Part shown: piece after piece, positions 26,015 to 34,815 of the stretch | How positions within the stretch are numbered: the first letter of the stretch is position 1 | Layout of the letters: every line of letters begins with the position of its first letter | Source of the DNA: Raineyella antarctica | GTDB lineage: Bacteria > Actinomycetota > Actinomycetes > Propionibacteriales > Propionibacteriaceae | Assembly (NCBI RefSeq): GCF_900092135.1 | Contig: NZ_FMYF01000001.1 | Span: 62,001 to 126,000, forward strand | Reading direction: 5' to 3' | DNA: 64,000 nucleotides | Notes under the pieces: model-generated | Seen by the model: only the letters and a program-made list of their open reading frames with translations | Database searches by the model: none | What the model was told of the DNA's origin: nothing | Made by a program: the position numbers and the translations under genes

Positions 26015-26695
26015 ATGGACTTTCTCGCACTCACGCCCTTGGCCATTCCCGGGTTGCACTACCTCGGTGACCCGGCAGCCCTGCTGCACCAGCTGGGGCC
26101 ATGGGCGCTGGTCGGGATCGCCCTGATGGTCTTCATCGAGTCGGGGCTGCTGTTCCCGTTCCTGCCCGGCGATTCGTTGATCTTCACGGCCGGACTGCTG
26201 CACTTCTCCCTCGGGTTGAACCTCTGGGTGCTGATCGGGGTCACCTTCGTCTGTGCGTTCCTGGGCGACCAGGCCGGCTACTTCCTTGGTAGCCGGTTCG
26301 GTCGCGGCCTGTTCAAGGACGACGCCCGCGTCCTCAAGACCGAGCACCTCACCCGCGCCGAGCAATTCTTCCACCGCTACGGCGGCCGCTCGCTGGTGAT
26401 GGCTCGCTTCGTCCCGGTCGTCCGGACGTACGTCCCGCTGGTCGCCGGCATGGTGCGTCACCCGTACCGCCACTTCCTCGGCTGGAACGCCCTCGGTGGG
26501 CTGCTCTGGGTCGCCATCATGTCGATCGCGGGGGCGACCCTGGGTGGCTTCGCGATCATCGCCAACCACGTCGACGTGATCGCGATCGTGATCGTGCTGG
26601 TCTCGCTGATCCCGGTGTTCCTGCAACTGCTCGCCACGCGTCGCGACAGCGGTGCGCGCCGGGCCGTCGAGTCCGTCGAGTCCGAAGAGGTCTGA
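26015..26695 (+). CDS. DedA-family membrane protein
   Basis: 226 aa, with an in-frame TTG 66 bp upstream as an alternative start. DedA/SNARE-associated (VTT) hallmarks: FIESGLLFPFLPGDSLIF, FLGDQAGYFLGSRFGRG, the conserved RFVPVVRTYVPLVAGM segment with two Arg, and WNALGGLLWV. Families of this type act as phospholipid flippases, including undecaprenyl phosphate recycling. Adjacent to purA as in mycobacteria. The 90 bp upstream is AT-richer than its surroundings and probably carries the promoter. Confidence 0.92.
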   Translation: MDFLALTPLAIPGLHYLGDPAALLHQLGPWALVGIALMVFIESGLLFPFLPGDSLIFTAGLLHFSLGLNLWVLIGVTFVCAFLGDQAGYFLGSRFGRGLFKDDARVLKTEHLTRAEQFFHRYGGRSLVMARFVPVVRTYVPLVAGMVRHPYRHFLGWNALGGLLWVAIMSIAGATLGGFAIIANHVDVIAIVIVLVSLIPVFLQLLATRRDSGARRAVESVESEEV

Positions 26696-26858
26696 GCCCT
26701 CGGACCGCCTGCCTCACCTCCCCGACTGACCCGAGCACCGCGTCCAGTCCTGTTCCGTTCTTTCCTGATCACTGCCAAGTCCCGGCAACTTGCTGCCCGA
26801 GGACCGGCGGTGTCCGTACGGTCAGGAAGAACCGTGAGTCGATCAGGAAGGTCCAACC

Positions 26859-27932
26859 ATGCAGCTTCGTGAGGATGCCCAGTGGGCGCTCGTCGTGCCG
26901 ACGTCGATGGGTGTGCGCATCACTCCTGAGAACCGCCAGCCGGTGCATACCGCCGACCACTTCCTGATGCAGGTCACCTCCGCCGAGACCAACGTCGCCT
27001 CCGTGGTGTCCTACCTGGGCGAGCCGACCAAGGTGCTGACCTCCTTCGTGGAGGGCTCGCCCATCTCGGCCATGATCAAGTCGAACCTGCTGTCCCGCCA
27101 CATGTCGTACGAGGGCAAGGACCTGCCCCAGGGCGACGCGTGGGGCCTGCGCCACCAGTTCAACATCGCCGACGGTGGCTTCGGTGGCCGCGGACCGCGC
27201 GTCTGGAACGACCGTTCCGGCGAGGTTGGTCGCGAGCTCAGCGTCGACCAGTTCGACCTGGACCGGATCTTCGGTGACGAGGGCGTCAAGATCCTCCACA
27301 TGTCCGGCGTGATCGCCGCCCTGTCGCCCAAGACCTCGAAGTTCTGCGTCGAGCTCGCCAAGGCCGCCAAGGCCCACGGCACCGTCGTCGCGATGGACCT
27401 GAACTACCGCGCCTCCTTCTGGAAGGGCCGCGAGGAGGAGCTCTCGAAGGCGTTCCACGAGATCGCCGAGGTCTGTGACATCCTCTACGGCAACGAGGAG
27501 GACTTCCAGCTCTGCCTCGGCATCGAGGGCCCGGAAGCCGGCGGCAAGTCGATCGACGAGAAGATCGAGGACTTCAAGGCGATGATCGGCCGGGTCCAGA
27601 AGGTCTACCCGAACGCCAAGTACATCGGCACCTCGCTGCGTGAGGTCGTCTCCGCCAACCACCACAAGTGGGGCATGGTGCTGTGGGGCGAGGGCGAGTT
27701 CGTCGTCTGCTCGCTGCGCGACATCGACGTCATCGACCGCATCGGCGGCGGCGACGGCTCGGTCGGCGGTGTGCTGTACGGCATCCTCAAGGGCTGGACG
27801 GTCGAGCAGTGCGCCCAGTTCGGTTGGGCCACCGGCGCCCTGGCCGCTACCTCCCTCTACGACTACGGCGCTCCCGCCGACGAGGAGCAGGTCTGGGCCA
27901 TCTGGAAGGGCAACGCGCGCGTCAAGCGCTGA
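26859..27932 (+). CDS. PfkB-family sugar kinase (2-keto-3-deoxygluconate kinase-like)
   Basis: 357 aa. PfkB/ribokinase fold with the C-terminal anion-hole motif RIGGGDGSVGGVLYGIL holding the catalytic Asp, and an N-terminal segment AETNVASVVSYLG that fits substrate recognition. Closest in layout to KdgK-type kinases, but the substrate is a guess. AGGAAGG precedes ATG 26859. No sugar-acid genes are adjacent; purD follows after a complex repeat-rich gap. Confidence 0.85.
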   Translation: MQLREDAQWALVVPTSMGVRITPENRQPVHTADHFLMQVTSAETNVASVVSYLGEPTKVLTSFVEGSPISAMIKSNLLSRHMSYEGKDLPQGDAWGLRHQFNIADGGFGGRGPRVWNDRSGEVGRELSVDQFDLDRIFGDEGVKILHMSGVIAALSPKTSKFCVELAKAAKAHGTVVAMDLNYRASFWKGREEELSKAFHEIAEVCDILYGNEEDFQLCLGIEGPEAGGKSIDEKIEDFKAMIGRVQKVYPNAKYIGTSLREVVSANHHKWGMVLWGEGEFVVCSLRDIDVIDRIGGGDGSVGGVLYGILKGWTVEQCAQFGWATGALAATSLYDYGAPADEEQVWAIWKGNARVKR

Positions 27933-27953
27933 TCCTGGCCAGGAGATCCGACA

Positions 27954-28021
27954 CAGCCGCGGATGCTCTGCCCAGTTGCGGACCTTACAAGGTCCGCAAC
28001 TGGCGGTAGCGTCCGCGGCTG
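27954..28021. repeat. Nested-hairpin intergenic element
   Basis: Outer 13-bp stem (27954-27966 with 28009-28021, one G-T pair) encloses a perfect inner 15-bp stem (27972-27986 with 27989-28003, 2-nt loop). It may terminate the kinase transcript. Part of it recurs at 33169-33200. Confidence 0.75.
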
Positions 28022-28023
28022 TC

Positions 28024-28051
28024 GTGCTGCGTGCTGCGTGCTGCGTGCTGC
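28024..28051 (+). repeat. 7-bp tandem repeat GTGCTGC x4
   Basis: Four perfect copies directly after the nested hairpin, upstream of purD. Confidence 0.9.
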
Positions 28052-28153
28052 CCGGCGTCCGCTGCCCGGTCCGGCATCCCACGCTGTCGTGCTGTGCGCC
28101 AAGGTGCCTGACCGCCGTCAGGTCGACCGTCCGACGGGCATCGCCGGAATCGG

Positions 28154-28159
28154 TAGGCT
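28154..28159 (+). promoter_or_regulatory. -10 box for purD (TAGGCT)
   Basis: TAGGCT lies 8 nt before GTG 28168 and 11 nt before ATG 28171. This suggests a leaderless or near-leaderless purD mRNA and makes GTG 28168 a serious start candidate. Confidence 0.45.
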
Positions 28160-28170
28160 TAGGGACTGTG

Positions 28171-29427
28171 ATGCAGCCGAAGTCAGTTCTCGTCGTCGGG
28201 TCCGGTGGCCGCGAGCACGCGCTCGCCCTGGCCATCAGCCATGATCCCGCCGTGGCGAGCGTGCATGTCGCCCCCGGCAACCCCGGGACGGAGTCGTTCG
28301 CCACCAACCACCCGGTCGACCAGAACGATCCGGCCGCCGTCGCCGCCCTCGCCACCCAGCTGGGGGTCGAGCTCGTCGTCGTCGGTCCCGAGGCCCCCTT
28401 GGTGGCCGGCGTCGCCGATGCAGTCCGCGCGGCCGGCATCGCCTGCTTCGGCCCTTCCAAGGAGGCCGCCCGCCTGGAGGGCTCGAAGGCCTTCGCCAAG
28501 GAGGTGATGGCCGCCGCGCACGTCCCGACAGCCGCCTCCCGCGTCTGCACCACCCCGGAGCAGGCGGCCGCGGCGCTCGATGAGTTCGGCGCCCCGTACG
28601 TGGTCAAGGACGACGGCCTCGCCGCCGGCAAGGGCGTCGTGGTCACCTCCGACCGCGCCGAGGCGCTGGCCCACGCCGCGGCCTGCGGGCGCGTGGTGAT
28701 CGAGGAGTACCTGGACGGCCCCGAGGTCAGCCTGTTCGCCATCTGCGACGGCCAGAACGTCCTGCCCTTCGACCCGGCCCAGGACTTCAAGCGGGTCGGC
28801 GACGACGACCGCGGCCCCAACACCGGCGGCATGGGTGCGTACACGCCGTTGCCGTGGGCCCCGGCCGACATCAAGCAGCAGGTCGTCGACACGGTCATCC
28901 AGCCGACCGTCGACGAGATGGCCCGCCGCGGCACCCCGTTCGTGGGCCTGCTCTACGCCGGGCTGGCCCTGACCTCCAAGGGCCTGCGGGTGGTGGAGTT
29001 CAACGTACGCTTCGGGGACCCGGAGACCCAGCCGCTGCTGGCCCGGCTCTCCACCCCGCTGGGCCAGGTGCTGTATGCCGCCGCGACCGGCCAGCTCGAC
29101 CCCGAGGTCCCGCTGCGGTTCGGTTCCGGCTTCGCGGTCGGTGTCGTGCTCGCCGCGCACGGCTACCCGGACAACCCGCGCAAGGGCGACGTGATCGTCG
29201 GCCTGACCCCCGACGTCAAGGGCGTCATCCACGCCGGCACCGCCCGCAACGAGAAGGGCCAGCTGGTCTCGGCCGGCGGCCGGGTGCTGACGGTCGTCGG
29301 CACCGGCGACTCGCTGCCCCAGGCCCGGTCCAACGCCTACCACCGGCTGGAGGACATCCACCTGCCCGGCGGGTTCTTCCGCTCCGACATCGCCCTGCGC
29401 GCGGCCCGCGGCCGGATCACGCTCTGA
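28171..29427 (+). CDS. purD: Phosphoribosylamine-glycine ligase (GAR synthetase)
   Basis: 418 aa. ATP-dependent joining of 5-phosphoribosylamine and glycine, the second step of purine synthesis. N-terminal VLVVGSGGREHALA; ATP-grasp domain with PYVVKDDGLAAGKGVVV, EEYLDGPEVSLFAICDG and FVGLLYAGLALTSKGLRVVE; C-terminal domain typical of PurD. Start ATG 28171 or GTG 28168. purB follows 74 bp downstream on the same strand. Confidence 0.97.
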   Translation: MQPKSVLVVGSGGREHALALAISHDPAVASVHVAPGNPGTESFATNHPVDQNDPAAVAALATQLGVELVVVGPEAPLVAGVADAVRAAGIACFGPSKEAARLEGSKAFAKEVMAAAHVPTAASRVCTTPEQAAAALDEFGAPYVVKDDGLAAGKGVVVTSDRAEALAHAAACGRVVIEEYLDGPEVSLFAICDGQNVLPFDPAQDFKRVGDDDRGPNTGGMGAYTPLPWAPADIKQQVVDTVIQPTVDEMARRGTPFVGLLYAGLALTSKGLRVVEFNVRFGDPETQPLLARLSTPLGQVLYAAATGQLDPEVPLRFGSGFAVGVVLAAHGYPDNPRKGDVIVGLTPDVKGVIHAGTARNEKGQLVSAGGRVLTVVGTGDSLPQARSNAYHRLEDIHLPGGFFRSDIALRAARGRITL

Positions 29428-29501
29428 GCCAGCCGCTGCCCCGGCGGCCCGTCGCCGGCAGCGATCATCCCGAGCCCCCACCTCGCCCCGAAAGGCCCAT
29501 C

Positions 29502-30935
29502 GTGACCGTCCCCAATGTCCTCGCCACCCGCTATGCCAGCGAGCAGATGCGCCGCATCTGGTCCCCGGAGAACAAGATCGTCGCCGAGCGCCGGCTGTGG
29601 ATCACCGTCCTGGAGGCCCAGCGCGACCTCGGCGTGAACTTCGGTGGCGACGACCCCAACGCGGTGATCGAGGCGTACCGCCGCGTGGTGGACCAGGTCG
29701 ACCTCGACTCGATCAACGAGCGCGAGAAGGTCACCCGGCACGACGTCAAGGCCCGGATCGAGGAGTTCTGCGCCCTCGCCGGCTACGAGCACATCCACAA
29801 GGGGATGACCTCGCGCGACCTGACCGAGAACGTCGAGCAGTGGCAGACCCGCGAGTCGCTGAAGGTGGTCCGGGACCGGATCGTCAGCGCGCTGGCCCAG
29901 CTGGGGCGCCTTGCCACCCAGTACTCCGACCAGGCCATCGCCGGGCGCTCGCACAACGTCGCCGCGCAGATCACCACCCTCGGCAAGCGTTTCGCGACCG
30001 GTGCCGACGAGCTGCTGGTGGCGTACACCCGGATCGAGGAGCTGCTGGAGCACTTCCCGCTCCGCGGCATCAAGGGCCCGGTCGGCACCAGCCAGGACAT
30101 GCTCGACCTGATGAACGGCGATGCCGGCAAGCTTGAGGAGCTGGAGCGCCGGGTCGCGGACCGGCTGGGCTTCACCGAGGTGCTCACCTCCACCGGGCAG
30201 GTCTACCCGCGCTCGCTCGACTTCGACGTCGTCTCCGCCCTGGTGCAGGTCGCCGCCGGTCCCTCGAACGTCGCCATCGCGATCCGGCTGATGGCCGGCA
30301 ACGAGCTGGTCACCGAGGGCTTCCAGCCCGGCCAGGTCGGCTCCTCGGCGATGCCGCACAAGATGAACACCCGCTCCTGCGAGCGCGTCAACGGCATGTC
30401 GGTGATCCTCAAGGGCTACCTGTCGATGATCTCGGAGGTGGCGGGCAACCAGTGGAACGAGGGCGACGTCTCCTGTTCCGTGGTCCGCCGCATCGTCCTG
30501 CCCGACTCCTTCTACTGCCTGGACGGGCTGTTCGAGACCTTCCTGACGGTGCTGAACGACTTCGGCGCCTTCCCGGCCGTGATCGAGACCGAGTTGCAGC
30601 GCTACCTGCCCTTCCTGACCACCACCAAGGTGCTGATGGCCGCCGTCCGCAAGGGCGTGGGCCGGGAGCAGGCGCACGAGGCGATCAAGGAGAACGCGGT
30701 CGCCGTCGCCCTGGAGATGCGCGAGACCGGCCGCAAGAACAACGACCTGTTCGAGCGCCTGGCCGGCGACGCGCGCCTGGGCCTGTCCAGCGAGGAGCTG
30801 GCGGGCCTGGTCACCGACCCGCTGGACCTGACCGGGACGGCCCGAGGCCAGGTCGAGCGACTCTCGGCGCGGATCCAGGAGATCCTGGACGCCCACCCCG
30901 ACGCCGCCGCGTACGTGCCGGGGTCGGTGCTCTGA
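29502..30935 (+). CDS. purB: Adenylosuccinate lyase
   Basis: 477 aa from GTG 29502 after GAAAGG. Catalyses two steps: SAICAR to AICAR and adenylosuccinate to AMP, each releasing fumarate. Signature loop GSSAMPHKMNTRSCERV (about 282-298) carries the flexible catalytic serine. KGMTSRDLTENVEQ and AGRSHNVAAQITTLGKR are further family motifs. The length and the T-S-R-D motif fit the long, eukaryote-like ADSL subgroup also found in actinobacteria. A 21-bp stem terminator follows. Confidence 0.97.
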   Translation: MTVPNVLATRYASEQMRRIWSPENKIVAERRLWITVLEAQRDLGVNFGGDDPNAVIEAYRRVVDQVDLDSINEREKVTRHDVKARIEEFCALAGYEHIHKGMTSRDLTENVEQWQTRESLKVVRDRIVSALAQLGRLATQYSDQAIAGRSHNVAAQITTLGKRFATGADELLVAYTRIEELLEHFPLRGIKGPVGTSQDMLDLMNGDAGKLEELERRVADRLGFTEVLTSTGQVYPRSLDFDVVSALVQVAAGPSNVAIAIRLMAGNELVTEGFQPGQVGSSAMPHKMNTRSCERVNGMSVILKGYLSMISEVAGNQWNEGDVSCSVVRRIVLPDSFYCLDGLFETFLTVLNDFGAFPAVIETELQRYLPFLTTTKVLMAAVRKGVGREQAHEAIKENAVAVALEMRETGRKNNDLFERLAGDARLGLSSEELAGLVTDPLDLTGTARGQVERLSARIQEILDAHPDAAAYVPGSVL

Positions 30936-30962
30936 CGGTTCACTGCTGACCGCTTCGGGGCC

Positions 30963-31010
30963 CCGGGTTCTTGATCGTGCACCGTCCTGGGTGCACGATC
31001 AAGAACCCGG
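30963..31010. terminator. Terminator between purB and the convergent gene
   Basis: Perfect 21-bp stem (30963-30983 with 30990-31010), 6-nt loop. The longest stem in the window. Confidence 0.9.
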
Positions 31011-31013
31011 AGC

Positions 31014-32024
31014 TCAGCGCCCGGCGCGATCCGCGTGCGGCGAACCCGGCGCCTGCTCCGGCGGCGGAGTGGTGGTCCGCACCCGCAGGGCGGACCGCTC
31101 GATCGTGCACCGGAACGCCCGCACCTCGCCGAACAGGTCGCCGTCCAGCTCGAACGGCTCGGCGTGGGTCAACTGGATCTCCATGTCCTGGCCGATCAGG
31201 TAGTGCAGGGCGCGGATCGGCTTGTCCGGGCCGGTGATCTTGCGGGCCACGTCGCTGCGCCGCAGCACCGCGTGCTGGGCGACGCGCCCGACGATCTGCA
31301 GCCAGCCGAGCAGGCCGCCGGGACGCAGCAGCACCATCTCCAGCCGGCCGTCGTCGGCGCGCGAGTCCGGCAGCAGCACGATCCCGCCGGGCAGCTCCCC
31401 GCAGTTGCCGATCATCGCCGAGTGCACCCGGGCGCGCCGGGGACGGTCCTGGTCGACCCGGTACCGCACCCGCAGCCGGTCCCCGCCACCGACCGACCTG
31501 CCGAGCGCCTGGACGTACGCCAGGATGCCGGCCTTCTTCTTGAGGTCCTCGTCGGTGTTCACGATCATCTGCGCATCGATGCCCACACCCGCCATCACGA
31601 CGAAGTCGGCGCTCTCCCGGCTGCCGTCGGGGCGGATCACGTCGACGGTGGCGATGTCGATCGACTCCTCGGTGCCGCCGAAGGCCACCTCCACGGCCTC
31701 CTCCATGTCCAGCGGCAGGTGCAGGTTGCGCGCCAGCAGGTTCCCGGTCCCCTGGGGGATCACCCCCATCGCCGCGTCCAGCCCGTGAACCCCCTGGGCG
31801 ACGCAGCGTACGGTGCCGTCACCGCCGCAGGCGACCACCATCGACGCGCCGCGCTCGACCGCCTGCAGGGCCTGCCCGGTGCCGGGATCCTCCTCGGTGG
31901 TCTCGATCCACAGCGAGGGGCCCCAGCCGTGGGTCTCCTCGGCGGAGGAGATGGCCGAACGGAGTGTGTCGAGGTCCACCTTGGTCGGGTTGTACACGAT
32001 GGCGGCGCGCCGTGAGGAGTCCAT
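31014..32024 (-). CDS. Diacylglycerol kinase-family lipid kinase
   Basis: 336 aa from ATG 32024; the frame is open upstream but the conserved fold begins here. DAGK catalytic motifs: VVACGGDGTVRCVAQGV and GVIPQGTGNLLARNL, then a conserved FVVMAGVGIDAQMI. The C-terminal half is the usual beta-rich lid. Relatives phosphorylate diacylglycerol or, like DgkB/YegS, other lipids in the membrane leaflet. The last 25 residues are disordered and Pro-rich. Convergent with purB. Confidence 0.9.
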   Translation of the reverse strand: MDSSRRAAIVYNPTKVDLDTLRSAISSAEETHGWGPSLWIETTEEDPGTGQALQAVERGASMVVACGGDGTVRCVAQGVHGLDAAMGVIPQGTGNLLARNLHLPLDMEEAVEVAFGGTEESIDIATVDVIRPDGSRESADFVVMAGVGIDAQMIVNTDEDLKKKAGILAYVQALGRSVGGGDRLRVRYRVDQDRPRRARVHSAMIGNCGELPGGIVLLPDSRADDGRLEMVLLRPGGLLGWLQIVGRVAQHAVLRRSDVARKITGPDKPIRALHYLIGQDMEIQLTHAEPFELDGDLFGEVRAFRCTIERSALRVRTTTPPPEQAPGSPHADRAGR

Positions 32025-32113
32025 GGGCCCAGTCAACACCAGTGCGGTGCCGGTGGGTTGGACGCTCGGGGATCGGCGGGGGTGTCGGGCCGGGTCCGGT
32101 CGGGTCGGGCGCC

Positions 32114-32169
32114 GTACGTCGGGATCCCGTACGCCGGGATCCCGTACGTCGGGCATCCCGTACGTCCCG
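32114..32169. repeat. 15-bp intergenic tandem repeat (3.6 units)
   Basis: GTACGTCGGGATCCC (32114-32128), GTACGCCGGGATCCC (32129-32143), a 16-bp variant (32144-32159) and a partial unit to 32169. It lies in the divergent gap before purC. Confidence 0.88.
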
Positions 32170-32204
32170 TGGCGCCTACGCGGCGGGGGAGGGGCGGGTG
32201 GTGG

Positions 32205-32210
32205 CAGGAT
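32205..32210 (+). promoter_or_regulatory. Leaderless-type -10 (CAGGAT), purC
   Basis: CAGGAT, GGCCCC, GTG 32217. Weaker first base than TAGGNT but identical spacing. Confidence 0.4.
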
Positions 32211-32216
32211 GGCCCC

Positions 32217-33086
32217 GTGAGCCAATTCGCGGAACTGGGACTACCACTGATCCATGCCGGCAAGGTGCGGGAGCTCTACGCCCTGCCCGAGGACGACCGG
32301 ATGCTGATGGTCGCCACCGACAACATCTCGGCGTTCGACTGGGTACTGCCCTCGACCATCCCCGACAAGGGGGCGATCCTGACCCAGATGTCGCTGTGGT
32401 GGTTCGACCGGTTGCGCGACATCGTCCCCAACCACGTGATCTCCACCGAGGTGCCGGCTCTGGTCGACCGCCGCGGCTTGGTCGTCGAGAAGCTGCAGAT
32501 GATCCCGGTCGAGTGCGTTGCCCGCGGCTACCTGACGGGTTCCGGGTGGGCCGAGTACCAGCAGTCCCCTACGGTCTGCGGCATCCCGCTCCCCGAGGGC
32601 CTGGTCGACGGGTCGCGGCTGGAGGAGCCGATCTTCACCCCGGCCACCAAGGCCGAGCTCGGCGAGCATGACGAGAACGTCGACTTCGAGACCATGGTCG
32701 GCACCGTCGGGCGCGAGACGGGCGAGGCGATCCGCGACCTCACCCTGCACATCTACCGCGCCGCCGAGGAGATCGCCCGCGAGCGCGGCATCATCCTGGC
32801 CGACACCAAGTTCGAGTTCGGCGTACGCCCCGACGGCACGATCGTGCTCGCCGACGAGGTGCTCACCCCTGACTCCTCGCGCTTCTGGGATGCCAAGACC
32901 TGGGAGCCGGGCGGGCGCCTGGACTCGTACGACAAGCAGTTCGTCCGCAACTGGCTGCTCAAGGAGTCCGGTTGGGACCGCAACTCCGGCCAGGCCCCGC
33001 CCGAGCTGCCGGCCGCGGTGGTGGAGCAGACCCGCGAGCGCTACGTCACGGCGTACGAGCAGCTGACCGGGATGTCGTTCGACTGA
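32217..33086 (+). CDS. purC: SAICAR synthetase
   Basis: 289 aa. Joins CAIR and aspartate with ATP to form SAICAR. Motifs: HAGKVRELYAL (start of ATP site), MVATDNISAFDWVLPSTIPDKG, VECVARGYLTGSGWAEYQ, and LADTKFEFGV with the metal ligands. GTG 32217 is chosen because the fold begins within 10 residues and a -10-like box sits 6 nt upstream. Length fits the class (about 290-300 aa in actinobacteria). Confidence 0.96.
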   Translation: MSQFAELGLPLIHAGKVRELYALPEDDRMLMVATDNISAFDWVLPSTIPDKGAILTQMSLWWFDRLRDIVPNHVISTEVPALVDRRGLVVEKLQMIPVECVARGYLTGSGWAEYQQSPTVCGIPLPEGLVDGSRLEEPIFTPATKAELGEHDENVDFETMVGTVGRETGEAIRDLTLHIYRAAEEIARERGIILADTKFEFGVRPDGTIVLADEVLTPDSSRFWDAKTWEPGGRLDSYDKQFVRNWLLKESGWDRNSGQAPPELPAAVVEQTRERYVTAYEQLTGMSFD

Positions 33087-33168
33087 TCCTGTGCTGTCGC
33101 GCTGCCCTGGCGGGGCGGGTCCGGGCTGGTGCCGTTGGCGTTGCGGACGTTGTGCGTGCCTGCTGCCG

Positions 33169-33200
33169 TTACAAGGTCCGCAGCACCGAAGAGCGTCCGC
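33169..33200 (+). repeat. Diverged copy of the 27954-28021 element
   Basis: TTACAAGGTCCGCA, 10 unrelated nt, then GCGTCCGC: exactly the segment and spacing found at 27985-28016. The 249-bp gap 33087-33335 otherwise holds only the radical SAM promoter. Confidence 0.6.
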
Positions 33201-33295
33201 ATCGGGTCACCCACGTGGCCGCTACGGGGGTGAACCAGGTCCGCATCCGCCCGCCGGGCGCACCCGGGTCGCGCGCCGAGTCCCGGGAGCTTATT

Positions 33296-33317
33296 ATTCA
33301 CGGGAAGACCGTGGAAT
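33296..33317. promoter_or_regulatory. Near-palindrome over the radical SAM promoter
   Basis: ATTCACGG (33296-33303), GAAGA, CCGTGGAAT (33309-33317): arms complementary apart from one bulged base. It abuts the -10-like TAGGCT (33317-33322), so it is a likely operator. Confidence 0.5.
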
Positions 33318-33335
33318 AGGCTGATCGGAGACGCC

Positions 33336-34562
33336 ATGACGACGAGCACTCGCACCATGCCCCCCAGGGTCGTGCGGACCCAGCACCAGGACATCGACGA
33401 GAAGCCGTTCATCGTCATCTGGGAGGTCACGCGGGCCTGCCAGCTGGTCTGCAAGCACTGCCGCGCCGACGCCCAGACCCGTGCCGATCCGCGCCAGCTG
33501 AGCACCGAGCAGGGCAAGGCGCTGCTGGACGACATCGCGCAGTGGGACACCCCGCGCCCGCTGGTCGTGCTCACCGGTGGGGACCCGTTCGAACGGGCCG
33601 ACCTGGCGGAGCTGGTGGCGCACGGCTCGGCCGCCGGCCTGTCGGTGGCGTTGTCGCCCTCGGTCACCCCGAAGTTCACCGCCGACCGGCTGGCGGGCCT
33701 GCACGCCGCCGGCGCCAAGGCCGTCTCGCTGTCCCTCGACGGTGCCAGGCCCGCCACGCATGACGCCTTCCGCGGGTTCGAGGGGACGTACGCGGCGACC
33801 CGCGAGGCCGCCACGATGGTCCGCGAACAGGGCATGCGCCTGCAGGTCAACACCACCGTCACCCGCGACAACGTCGGTGAGCTCCCGCAACTGCTGGCCG
33901 ATGCCCTCGAGATGGGCGTGGGCCTGTGGAGCGTGTTCTTCCTGGTCCCGACCGGTCGCGGCCAGCAGCTCCAGGCGCTGGAGGCCGACGAGGTCGAGGA
34001 CGTCCTGCACTGGCTGGCGGATGTCTCCTCCCTGGTGGCGATCAAGACCACCGAGGCGCCGCAGTACCGCCGGGTCGTCATCCAGCGGGCCCGCGCCCGG
34101 GCCGAAGGGACCGCGATGCCGGCCACCGGCGCCCTGCACGAGCGCCTGGTGGCGGACACCGTCTCCGTGCTGGGTCACCCGATCGTCGCGACGCGCGTCC
34201 CGCGGCCGCCGATCGACGTCAACGCCGGGCGTGGCTTCGTGTTCATCGACCACACCGGCGACGTGTACCCCTCCGGCTTCCTGCCGTTCAACTGCGGCTC
34301 GGTGAAGGAGGCGGGTCTGCGGGCCATCTACCGCGATTCCCCGACGCTGCAGGCGCTGCGCCGGCCCGAGCAGTTCGGCGGCGCCTGCGGGGTGTGCGAG
34401 TTCCGCGAGGTCTGCGGCGGGTCGCGCTCCCGGGCGTTCGCCGTCGCCGGTGACCTGCTCGGGTCCGACCCGTCCTGCGTCTGGCAGCCCGCCGCTGCCG
34501 CCCCGGCATCGGCGTCGTCCCACGGATCCGGTGTGCCATCGCGGACCGCCGGGAGGCGCTAG
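33336..34562 (+). CDS. Radical SAM/SPASM-like protein
   Basis: 408 aa. [4Fe-4S]-SAM motif CQLVCKHC (Cys residues about 35-42), GGDP after beta-2, and a C-terminal Cys-rich region with CGVCEFREVCGGSR and a later Cys in DPSCVW, like SPASM/twitch auxiliary clusters. This is the layout of NirJ/AhbC/AhbD-type heme-modifying enzymes and of peptide maturases. No precursor peptide or heme gene is adjacent. It has its own promoter and ribosome site (CGGAG) and sits between purC and purS. The true substrate is unknown. Confidence 0.9.
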   Translation: MTTSTRTMPPRVVRTQHQDIDEKPFIVIWEVTRACQLVCKHCRADAQTRADPRQLSTEQGKALLDDIAQWDTPRPLVVLTGGDPFERADLAELVAHGSAAGLSVALSPSVTPKFTADRLAGLHAAGAKAVSLSLDGARPATHDAFRGFEGTYAATREAATMVREQGMRLQVNTTVTRDNVGELPQLLADALEMGVGLWSVFFLVPTGRGQQLQALEADEVEDVLHWLADVSSLVAIKTTEAPQYRRVVIQRARARAEGTAMPATGALHERLVADTVSVLGHPIVATRVPRPPIDVNAGRGFVFIDHTGDVYPSGFLPFNCGSVKEAGLRAIYRDSPTLQALRRPEQFGGACGVCEFREVCGGSRSRAFAVAGDLLGSDPSCVWQPAAAAPASASSHGSGVPSRTAGRR

Positions 34563-34565
34563 GAT
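34560..34565 (+). promoter_or_regulatory. Leaderless-type -10 (TAGGAT), purS
   Basis: TAGGAT overlaps the radical SAM stop codon; 7 nt then ATG 34573. Confidence 0.55.
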
Positions 34566-34572
34566 CAGCGCC

Positions 34573-34815
34573 ATGGCCCGTGTAATTGTTGACGTGATGC
34601 CCAAGCCGGAGATCCTCGACCCCCAGGGCAAGGCAGTCACCGGCGCTCTCGGCAGGCTCGGTTTCCCCGGACTGTCGGTGCGGCAGGGCAAGCGTTTCGA
34701 GATCGAGGTGGACGGAGACGTCACCGAGGAGCGCTTGGCGGAGGTCCGCGAGGCGGCGGAGCGCCTGTTGGCGAACACGGTGATCGAGAACTTCGACGTC
34801 CGGGTCGAAGAGTGA
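34573..34815 (+). CDS. purS: FGAM synthase subunit PurS
   Basis: 80 aa. Small dimeric subunit bridging PurQ and PurL in the three-part FGAM synthase. [20 protein letters not shown] is characteristic and the length is normal. Its stop overlaps the purQ start by 4 bp. The large subunit purL lies about 17 kb away at 52243. Confidence 0.96.
   Translation: MARVIVDVMPKPEILDPQGKAVTGALGRLGFPGLSVRQGKRFEIEVDGDVTEERLAEVREAAERLLANTVIENFDVRVEE

Noticed and set aside
27730-27780. Inactive PfkB kinase because of GGGDGS instead of GAGDxF
   Set aside because: The catalytic Asp is present and GGGD variants are common in active PfkB kinases.
28024-28051. Possible CRISPR-like repeats
   Set aside because: The 7-bp and 15-16-bp repeats are directly adjacent with no spacers and no cas genes are present.
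26769-28934. Long minus-strand open frame opposite the PfkB kinase gene and purD
   Set aside because: Same antisense artefact; its reading crosses the intergenic hairpin element and shows no family motif.
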